Below are positions 1 to 4,983 of a stretch of DNA of 7,384 nucleotides, in pieces. Source of the DNA: an uncultured Prevotellaceae bacterium (lineage in GTDB: Bacteria; Bacteroidota; Bacteroidia; Bacteroidales; Bacteroidaceae); assembly GCA_947306605.1 (NCBI GenBank), contig CAMZHB010000080.1, forward strand, positions 1 to 7,384, in the 5' to 3' direction. The notes beneath the pieces are model-generated. The model saw nothing but the letters and a program-made list of their open reading frames with translations. It was not told the DNA's origin and searched no databases. Each line of letters starts with the position of its first letter. Position 1 is the first letter of the stretch. The translations under genes were made by a program, and so were the position numbers.

Positions 1-28
1 CTATTTCGGTTAACAGGGACTGGACGAT

Positions 29-1867
29 GTGACTTCGGTGAAGTTTGAAGTCTATTCAGGCTACAATGAGTTCAGCGACACCATCGGCATCGCCTCATGC
101 GCCGAAATGGTGTTCGGACGTAACCTGGACAACAAAACCGTATTCCCCGTCTTCGCCGACAACTTGCTGACCACGCTGAAACCCGGTGTGACGCAAGCAG
201 ACATCGACGCCATGGAAAATCCCTATGCCAAGGTGCTGGCCCAACAATTGTTCGACAAGACCTACAGCACCGAGTACCGTGTTCACCAGTTTCCCTGTCG
301 AATCAACCATACACTGATAACGCGCACCTTCATGGCGCAGGGCATTTACGACGCTTGCGAGAACGTGACCGGTATCATGATTTCGAAAGGTAAGACCATG
401 GTCGTCGTGGAAGGTGCCGCCGATGAAAGCCAATTGACGCTGGAGGTTTACGGATGGACCGTGCCTGAGGGTAAAACGTTCAATTATGTAAGCTACGGCC
501 TCCACAACGGCGTGAACATCATTAACCATACCCTCGACTGGGACGGCTTGGCCTACGTGGACTATAACAACAAGAATCCTGAGGCGTGCGGCGACATCAA
601 AGTGCACTTCGTCAACGGTACGGTGAACGGTTACCTGTCGATGGACAAGACCAATGCTGAAATGCAGGACATAGTGAAGCAAGCCAAGTACACCACCATC
701 GACCTGATAGGTGACCGCGTGCATCTTGTATGGGAAACGCAAGCTTTGTTAAAGTATGCCACCGGCAAGTACCGCCAGCACATCAATACTATCGACACTA
801 TCATCGCTTGGGAACACAGGCTTCTAGGCATGGAGAAGTACAACCTTGTACCCAAGAACCGCGTGCTCGGTTATGTGAACTACGACTACTACATGGGCAT
901 GGGCGGTCTGGGCATCTCGTTTAAGTATGACCAGCAGCGACGCATCCTCGATCCCACTAATGTCATGAAGAACGACCTCGACGTGGTGTGGGGGCTGAGC
1001 CACGAGTGGGGCCACCTGCACCAGATGACGCCATATTTCAACTGGCCGGGGCTGGGTGAAGTGAGCAACAACATGAATTCGTGCTACAACTCGTTCCACA
1101 TGGGCTATGCCTGCAACAATGTGAAGAACGAGTGGGCCGAAGCCCGTACGCAGTTCTTTAATTCCGACCCCAAAGCCGGAAAGATTAGTAAGATGCGTTC
1201 CAATGGCTACAAACGCGCCAGCCAATATAAGTTCAGCCAGCCTATGTATGAAGCTTACCTGGCTATGGCCGACTCGACCATCAAGTCGCGTGCCGACGAC
1301 CCGCTTCATTCCCTGCAGGCCAACGAAGCATCCTTGGGCCCTCGTCTCGCGTGCTTCTATATGCTGCATGTTTATATGGAAAGCCACGGTTATGCTGACT
1401 TTTACCCTGACCTCTATGAGTCGTTGCGCCACACCGAGACCGATGAGGACAAGTATTCCCTGGTGGCTGCCGTACAATATGCCAAGCACGACCGATACAA
1501 GATTCTCAAAGAGAAATTCCCCGAATCCACGTGGGTGAAGGACAACTGCGTGAACATGCAGAGCACCGCCTGGCAGAACGCCGTGCCTTACATCTTCAAC
1601 TTTATCCGCCGGGCTTCCATGACGAGCGGTTACAACCTGATGCCTTATTTCGAGGCCTTCGGTTGGTTGCGCCAGGTGGCCCTCTTCGTTGACGACGACT
1701 ACGGACAGAAATACTACTGCATGACGCAGGGCATGTACGACGAGTTCAAGGCCGATATGGACGCCCTCGTGGCCGACGGCACGCTTAAGGAAATGCCTGA
1801 AAACTTGATTACGGAGATTGTGAACCAGGCGTTACCCAAGTTCACCACCCCGACTATCCCGAACTGA
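29..1867 (+). CDS. M60-family (enhancin-like) zinc metallopeptidase, C-terminal part; 5' end missing or interrupted
   Basis: The product is a predicted secreted or surface gluzincin of the M60 family; characterised members cleave mucin-type glycoproteins, so a host-glycoprotein substrate is plausible but inferred. Seen: zinc motif HEWGH at residues 325-329, then 14 residues and E344, within the family's HExxH(8-28)E pattern. The surrounding 'HLHQM...NWPGLGEVSNN' text is typical of gut Bacteroidota M60 proteins. Residues 1-33 (TSVKFEVYSG...IASCAEMVF) look like the last strands of a discoidin (F5/8 type C)-like domain, residues about 40-220 an M60 N-terminal region, about 222-480 the catalytic domain, and the rest the C-terminal domain. 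No signal peptide is visible, as expected if the true start lies upstream. Position 29 is a GTG inside the domain and only a formal start: the frame is open back to 14 and blocked by TAA at 11-13. Either there is a frameshift or stop here (pseudogene or sequence error), or only a fragment remains. Function is confident; the 5' end is not. Confidence 0.85.
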   Translation: MTSVKFEVYSGYNEFSDTIGIASCAEMVFGRNLDNKTVFPVFADNLLTTLKPGVTQADIDAMENPYAKVLAQQLFDKTYSTEYRVHQFPCRINHTLITRTFMAQGIYDACENVTGIMISKGKTMVVVEGAADESQLTLEVYGWTVPEGKTFNYVSYGLHNGVNIINHTLDWDGLAYVDYNNKNPEACGDIKVHFVNGTVNGYLSMDKTNAEMQDIVKQAKYTTIDLIGDRVHLVWETQALLKYATGKYRQHINTIDTIIAWEHRLLGMEKYNLVPKNRVLGYVNYDYYMGMGGLGISFKYDQQRRILDPTNVMKNDLDVVWGLSHEWGHLHQMTPYFNWPGLGEVSNNMNSCYNSFHMGYACNNVKNEWAEARTQFFNSDPKAGKISKMRSNGYKRASQYKFSQPMYEAYLAMADSTIKSRADDPLHSLQANEASLGPRLACFYMLHVYMESHGYADFYPDLYESLRHTETDEDKYSLVAAVQYAKHDRYKILKEKFPESTWVKDNCVNMQSTAWQNAVPYIFNFIRRASMTSGYNLMPYFEAFGWLRQVALFVDDDYGQKYYCMTQGMYDEFKADMDALVADGTLKEMPENLITEIVNQALPKFTTPTIPN

Positions 1868-1888
1868 TAACCCCCAAACATAAAAACG

Positions 1889-2299
1889 ATGAAGAAACCA
1901 TTGCTATTGCTGGCCTTAACGGCCCTGTTGCTCACCTCCTGCGGCGGTGACAAGACGAAAGAGAGTATCAAGGACGTCACCGGCCGTTGGTTCGTCTATA
2001 TGGACGCCGACTGCACCGAGGTGGATTCCACGGCCTACTTCGAGTTCTTTGACGACAAGACCTATGTGCGCCACTTCCACGACGCCGCCCTCACCGAGAC
2101 GGGCACCTATGCTACCGATGACACCAAGAAAGACTACGGGGCCCCCAGCCGCCGCGTCGACATGACCAATCAGGCCGACGAGCGCTATTTCCTTGACATT
2201 GTGAAAGACGGCAAGGACTATCTGGTGGTAACGCGTTACCAAATGAACAGTGAAAAAGAAGACATCGAGTACTATTCGTTTGAACCCGCCAAGAAATAA
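1889..2299 (+). CDS. small lipoprotein, lipocalin-like, function unknown
   Basis: A 136-residue protein with a clear type II signal peptide: MKK, a hydrophobic leucine/alanine stretch at residues 5-15, and the lipobox L15-T16-S17-C18, so cysteine 18 should be lipidated and anchor the protein in the envelope. The next residues are GGDKTKE; this is not a clean acidic lipoprotein export signal, so surface display is uncertain. The mature part is about 118 residues, with a 'GRW' motif at the start followed by alternating aromatic and charged stretches (YFEFFDD, TGTYATDD, YLVVTRY, YYSFEP). That resembles the short beta-barrel lipocalin-like lipoproteins common in Bacteroidota, but this is a resemblance, not a family assignment. 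It starts 21 bases after the M60 stop with no terminator or promoter-like site between, so the two are probably co-transcribed. The start is fixed by the signal peptide; the upstream sequence is A-rich (ACATAAAAACG) with no Shine-Dalgarno, as usual in this phylum. Confidence 0.85.
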   Translation: MKKPLLLLALTALLLTSCGGDKTKESIKDVTGRWFVYMDADCTEVDSTAYFEFFDDKTYVRHFHDAALTETGTYATDDTKKDYGAPSRRVDMTNQADERYFLDIVKDGKDYLVVTRYQMNSEKEDIEYYSFEPAKK

Positions 2300-2321
2300 T
2301 TTGAAAATAGTTGGCGTAAAA

Positions 2322-2354
2322 TTTGGTCAGTAAATCAAAAAGTTGCTACCTTTG
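2322..2354 (+). promoter_or_regulatory. Bacteroidota-type promoter of rpsO
   Basis: TTTG at 2322-2325 and TACCTTTG at 2347-2354 are separated by 21 bases, matching the Bacteroidota sigma-ABfr consensus TTTG-N19-21-TAnnTTTG. Transcription should begin near 2360, giving an untranslated leader of about 50 bases before the rpsO ATG. The leader contains a short hairpin, CTCC (2365-2368) with GGAG (2373-2376) around GCAG. This is the best-formed promoter in the window. Confidence 0.75.
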
Positions 2355-2412
2355 CACCCGCTTACTCCGCAGGGAGGGCAAAAACCGTTTTATTCACTAA
2401 ATTCAATTAACA

Positions 2413-2682
2413 ATGTATCTCGATTCTGAAAAGAAGAAGGAAATCTTTGGAACGTACGGAACGTCTAACACGGATACTGGTTCTCCTGAGAGCCAGATTG
2501 CCTTGTTTTCTTACCGTATTTCCCATTTGACGGAGCACATGAAGGCCAACCGTAAAGATAATACGACAGAAAGGGCCTTGACTAAACTCGTCGGCAAGCG
2601 TCGCGCGCTGCTCAATTATTTGAAGCGTAACGATATCGAACGCTACCGTGCCATTATCGGCAAACTGGGTCTCCGCAAGTAA
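2413..2682 (+). CDS. rpsO: 30S ribosomal protein S15
   Basis: S15 is a primary 16S rRNA-binding protein that binds the central-domain three-way junction (helices 20-22) and nucleates assembly of the small-subunit platform. At 89 residues it has the standard length. Seen: the signature DTGSPESQIAL at 21-31, the helix ISHLTEHMK, then KDNTTERALTKLVGKRRALLNYLKR and the C-terminal ERYRAIIGKLGLRK. The RNA-contact patch that reads DHHS in E. coli S15 reads DNTT here (residues 49-52); D49 and H42 are kept. I believe this variant is normal for the phylum, from memory. The gene is monocistronic: its own promoter lies at 2322-2354 and a strong hairpin at 2715-2745. E. coli S15 represses its own translation through its leader; whether the short leader here does so cannot be told from the sequence. 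Confidence 0.97.
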   Translation: MYLDSEKKKEIFGTYGTSNTDTGSPESQIALFSYRISHLTEHMKANRKDNTTERALTKLVGKRRALLNYLKRNDIERYRAIIGKLGLRK

Positions 2683-2714
2683 GAGAACCTTCGGGTCCAG
2701 ACACCCAAAACAAA

Positions 2715-2752
2715 GTGCGCCTCCGCAATTTATGCGGAGGCGCACATGTTTT
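2715..2752 (+). terminator. probable terminator of rpsO, 13-bp perfect hairpin
   Basis: Arms GTGCGCCTCCGCA (2715-2727) and TGCGGAGGCGCAC (2733-2745) pair perfectly over 13 bp around the loop ATTTA. On the + strand the stem is followed by ATGTTTTATG, a short T-run at 2749-2752. On the - strand it would be followed by TTTGTTTTGGG (complement of 2704-2714), a longer T-tract, so the element could stop transcription in both directions. It begins 32 bases after the rpsO stop codon. Confidence 0.8.
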
Positions 2753-2780
2753 ATGCCTATAAATTGTGTTTTATGTCTAT
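2747..2780 (+). repeat. two-copy imperfect direct repeat after the rpsO terminator
   Basis: TGTTTTATGCCTAT (2747-2760) and TGTTTTATGTCTAT (2767-2780) agree at 13 of 14 positions with a 20-base period. The first copy supplies the T-run of the rpsO terminator. It could be a duplicated termination region, or chance in AT-rich DNA. Confidence 0.5.
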
Positions 2781-2860
2781 GAAAAGATGAAAAAATGCCG
2801 TATGTAAGTTTTTTTAAGAAAAATCCCCGAAAAAATGGTGCTTGTATGAAGTGTTTATTG

Positions 2861-2868
2861 TAACTTTG
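2861..2868 (+). promoter_or_regulatory. promoter -7 element of the small gene at 2921
   Basis: TAACTTTG matches the Bacteroidota -7 consensus TAnnTTTG, and it shares the 11-base string GTAACTTTGTA with the site upstream of ahcY. No good TTTG is found at the proper distance: GGTG lies at 2837-2840 (spacing 20) and CTTG at 2841-2844 (spacing 16). The expected start is near 2872-2875, about 46 bases before the ATG at 2921. Confidence 0.5.
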
Positions 2869-2920
2869 TAATGCATAAATCTCAAAACTGTCGAATCTCT
2901 GTATTCCCTTTGGTAATCGG

Positions 2921-3088
2921 ATGTGCAAAAAAGACGTGGCCGCAAGGTCGCAGGCAATTATGCGTGAGTTGGCTGACAGTGAGAGGCTTCCTGACGAAAT
3001 CCGGAAAGGAAAAATCGTTAAGGAGATTTGTAAAAACAGGCATGTTAATAATCTCTTTTATAGTCTGCCCGCATACATCCTTGCGTGA
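2921..3088 (+). CDS. small conserved-looking protein of unknown function (55 residues)
   Basis: I do not recognise the family. The frame encodes 55 residues beginning MCKKDVAARSQAIMRELADS and ending LPAYILA before TGA. Its make-up is protein-like: charged amphipathic helices (RSQAIMRELADSERLP), then DEIRKGKIVKEICKNRHVNN and a hydrophobic aromatic end. The KIVKEICKNRHV stretch could be the recognition part of a small helix-turn-helix, but this is a guess. There is no signal peptide or membrane segment. Support as a gene comes from position: a promoter-like -7 box 53 bases upstream and an intrinsic terminator 46 bases after the stop, with nothing else between rpsO and ahcY to use them. The overlapping frame from ATG 2871 (75 codons) has poorer composition and would begin at the transcription start itself. 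A frameshifted remnant or a small RNA remain alternatives. Confidence 0.6.
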   Translation: MCKKDVAARSQAIMRELADSERLPDEIRKGKIVKEICKNRHVNNLFYSLPAYILA

Positions 3089-3133
3089 GTACCGATAGGG
3101 CAAGACACATCTCTTAATATTAGTGCATCAGGT

Positions 3134-3166
3134 GGGCGCGATGAGAATCGCGCCCTTCTTGTTTTT
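3134..3166 (+). terminator. intrinsic terminator of the small gene
   Basis: Arms GGGCGCGAT (3134-3142) and ATCGCGCCC (3147-3155) pair perfectly over 9 bp around the GNRA-type tetraloop GAGA, followed at once by TTCTTGTTTTT. This is a textbook rho-independent terminator on the + strand, 46 bases after the TGA at 3086-3088. There is no T-tract on the other strand, so it is one-directional. Confidence 0.9.
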
Positions 3167-3492
3167 GAAGAGGGCAAAAGATAGTCGAGTCCCCGTTTTG
3201 TCCAGATTTTTCACCCTCAATCTGTAAACCTTGTAACGTGCTGATTTTCAATTAGCGCTTGAAATAGTAAATCAGAAGCGGCGTTTCAAAATTTTGAAAC
3301 GCCGCTTCTGCGCCCCGAAGTCCCACTTCTGATTGTCGAAATCCAACCCCTTCTGCCGGTTTGTCAAAATTGACGACTCGTTTTTGCCTTACATTGTCAG
3401 CCAGTCTTGTGCGGAAGGAACAAAATGGGTGAGTTTGAGCGGGGGAACTGCATGTTTTGAGTGTCTCCGATGGCCTTTTGCCGCCTTTTTCG
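3167..3492. other. intergenic region with no gene seen
   Basis: Between the terminator at 3134-3166 and the ahcY promoter I find no convincing coding frame: the frames open here on either strand have unlikely composition and run through the palindrome or the promoter. The stretch holds the 38-bp palindrome (3273-3310), shorter inverted repeats around it (3241-3334), three copies of CTTCTG at 3305, 3326 and 3350, and a small inverted repeat GTCAA-AA-TTGAC at 3363-3374. I cannot make out a riboswitch fold. Confidence 0.6.
3273..3310. repeat. 38-bp perfect palindrome with nested inverted repeats
   Basis: CAGAAGCGGCGTTTCAAAA (3273-3291) is followed without any spacer by its exact reverse complement (3292-3310), so the whole is a 38-bp palindrome centred on AAAATTTT. 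It is flanked by a further pair AATCAGAAG (3270-3278) and CTTCTGATT (3326-3334). A competing stem on the left joins CTGATTTTCAA (3241-3251) to TTGAAA (3259-3264) and ATCAG (3271-3275), with the loop TTAGCGC. There is no T-tract after either arm, so it is not a standard intrinsic terminator. It could be a protein-binding site, an mRNA hairpin or one copy of a dispersed repeat; the sequence does not decide. Confidence 0.9.
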
Positions 3493-3500
3493 TAACTTTG
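3493..3500 (+). promoter_or_regulatory. promoter -7 element of the ahcY unit
   Basis: TAACTTTG matches TAnnTTTG and lies 30 bases before the ahcY ATG, so transcription should start near 3505-3507 with a leader of only about 25 bases. The -33 region is poor (TGG at 3471-3473, spacing 19). The leader is A-rich (AAATAAGAAACAATAGAAAACAG) and lacks a Shine-Dalgarno sequence. So short a leader leaves no room for a riboswitch downstream of this start. Confidence 0.6.
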
Positions 3501-3530
3501 TACCCAAATAAGAAACAATAGAAAACAGAA

Positions 3531-4949
3531 ATGGACACATCATTGTTTAGTACTGCCCCTAACCGCGTGGCTGACCTGTCGCTGGCCGAGTGGGGCGAGA
3601 AAGAGATACGTATAGCCGAGCACGAGATGCCCGGCCTGATGGCCTTGCGCCGCAAGTATGCCGACGCGCAGCCGTTGAAGGGTGCCCGTATCATGGGTTC
3701 GCTGCACATGACCATCCAGACGGCGGTGCTCATCCGCACGCTGGTGGCCCTTGGCGCCGAGGTGCGCTGGAGCTCGTGTAACATTTATTCCACGCAGGAC
3801 CACGCTGCCGCTGCCATTGCGCAGGGCGGTGTGGCGGTGTTCGCCTGGAAGGGCGAGTCGCTGGAGGACTACTGGTGGTGCGCGCTGCAGGCCATGAACT
3901 TCCCCGGCGGGCAGTTGCCCAACATGATTGTGGACGACGGCGGCGACGCCACGCTGATGATACATCTTGGTGTGGAGGCGGAGAACAATCCCGCCGTGCT
4001 TGACACGCCTTCGACGAGCGACGATGAGCGCGAACTGAAACGACTACTGAAGCGTGTGCTCGAGGCTGACCCGCAACGCTGGCACCGCACAGCGCGCGGC
4101 ATGCAGGGTGTGAGCGAGGAAACGACCACGGGCGTGCACCGGCTGTACAACATGCAGCGCGACGGCAAGTTGCTGTTCCCTGCTTTCAATGTGAATGACT
4201 CGGTGACGAAGTCGAAGTTCGACAACCTGTACGGTTGCCGCGAATCGCTGGTGGACGGCATCAAGCGCGCCACCGACGTGATGCTGGCCGGCAAGGTGGC
4301 CGTGGTTGCCGGCTACGGCGACGTGGGCAAGGGCTGTGCCCAAAGCCTGCGCTCCTATGGCGCCCGTGTGCTGGTGACGGAGGTGGATCCCATCTGCGCC
4401 CTGCAGGCAGCCATGGAAGGCTATGAAGTGGTGACGATGGAAGAGGCTGCCCCGCGCGGCAATGTGTTTGTGACATGCACGGGCAACATCGACGTCATTA
4501 CAGTGGAGCACATGGCGCAGATGCCCGACGAGGCCATCGTGTGCAACATCGGTCACTTCGACAGCGAAATACAAGTGGAAAAACTGAAGCAGGTGCCTGG
4601 CATCCGTAAGGAAAATATCAAGCCGCAGGTGGACAGCTACCAGTTCCCTGACGGTCACCGCATCACACTGCTGGCCGACGGCCGTCTGGTCAATCTGGGC
4701 TGCGCCACGGGACATCCCAGTTTCGTGATGAGCAATTCGTTCACCAACCAGACGCTGGCGCAGATAGAACTGTTCACCAACCGCTACGAAACGGGCGTGT
4801 ACGTGCTGCCCAAGCAGTTGGACGAGGAAGTGGCCCGCTTGCATCTGGCTGGCGTAGGGGCTCACTTGACAAAACTCACCCCCAAACAGGCCGAATACAT
4901 CGGCGTGAACCCCGACGGCCCGTTCAAAGCCGAGAATTACCGTTACTAA
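3531..4949 (+). CDS. ahcY: adenosylhomocysteinase (S-adenosyl-L-homocysteine hydrolase)
   Basis: This cytoplasmic NAD-dependent enzyme reversibly splits S-adenosylhomocysteine, the product of SAM-dependent methylation, into adenosine and homocysteine, relieving product inhibition of methyltransferases and feeding the methyl cycle. Seen: substrate motif GSLHMTIQTAVL (H59), CNIYSTQDHAAAA, the acidic motif DDGGDAT at 135-141, EETTTG (E197), TKSKFDN (K227, D231, N232 matching human K186, D190, N191), the NAD-binding loop GYGDVGKG at 261-268, and the C-terminal K466...Y470 in KAENYRY that closes over the neighbouring subunit's cofactor. At 472 residues it is the long bacterial/plant form: about 40 residues more than the human enzyme, placed near 146-190 between DDGGD and EETTTG. 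All catalytic residues I can place are present. R69 in the AVLIRTL helix replaces the glutamate of the human enzyme. The start at 3531 fits the family N-terminus. yfhO follows 34 bases later, probably in the same transcript. Confidence 0.97.
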   Translation: MDTSLFSTAPNRVADLSLAEWGEKEIRIAEHEMPGLMALRRKYADAQPLKGARIMGSLHMTIQTAVLIRTLVALGAEVRWSSCNIYSTQDHAAAAIAQGGVAVFAWKGESLEDYWWCALQAMNFPGGQLPNMIVDDGGDATLMIHLGVEAENNPAVLDTPSTSDDERELKRLLKRVLEADPQRWHRTARGMQGVSEETTTGVHRLYNMQRDGKLLFPAFNVNDSVTKSKFDNLYGCRESLVDGIKRATDVMLAGKVAVVAGYGDVGKGCAQSLRSYGARVLVTEVDPICALQAAMEGYEVVTMEEAAPRGNVFVTCTGNIDVITVEHMAQMPDEAIVCNIGHFDSEIQVEKLKQVPGIRKENIKPQVDSYQFPDGHRITLLADGRLVNLGCATGHPSFVMSNSFTNQTLAQIELFTNRYETGVYVLPKQLDEEVARLHLAGVGAHLTKLTPKQAEYIGVNPDGPFKAENYRY

Positions 4950-4983
4950 TCATTCCGAAAACTCCGAGTAAAAACAATATCCC

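Noticed and set aside
2687..2706. Short hairpins just after rpsO (ACC-TTCG-GGT at 2687-2696; GGGT/ACCC at 2693-2706)
   Set aside because: The stems are only 3-4 bp and overlap each other, and a much stronger terminator follows, so no function can be supported.
2871..3098. 75-codon frame overlapping the small gene in another register
   Set aside because: Its ATG lies at the expected transcription start, leaving no leader, and its make-up (scattered Trp/Cys/Arg/Ser) looks random beside the 55-residue frame at 2921.
3241..3334. CRISPR repeat or mobile-element end
   Set aside because: The palindrome occurs once in the window, there are no regularly spaced repeats or unique spacers, and no transposase or integrase gene is nearby.
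3252..3518. 88-codon minus-strand frame across the palindrome
   Set aside because: It runs through the 38-bp palindrome and the ahcY promoter, has no recognisable motif, and lies in a region with no minus-strand promoter that I can see.
3333..3521. 62-codon + strand frame upstream of ahcY
   Set aside because: It begins at a TTG, reads straight through the ahcY promoter box TAACTTTG and into the leader, and has cysteine- and tryptophan-rich random-looking composition.
3311..3530. SAH or SAM riboswitch upstream of ahcY
   Set aside because: Such an element would be natural here, but the leader after the likely start is only about 25 bases and I could not trace a conserved riboswitch core in the upstream DNA. 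A covariance-model search would settle it.
4044..4865. 273-codon minus-strand frame inside ahcY (and similar long minus-strand frames inside the M60 and yfhO genes)
   Set aside because: These are mirror frames of GC-rich coding sequence: histidine-, valine- and arginine-rich with no motifs, while the + strand products have intact catalytic motifs.
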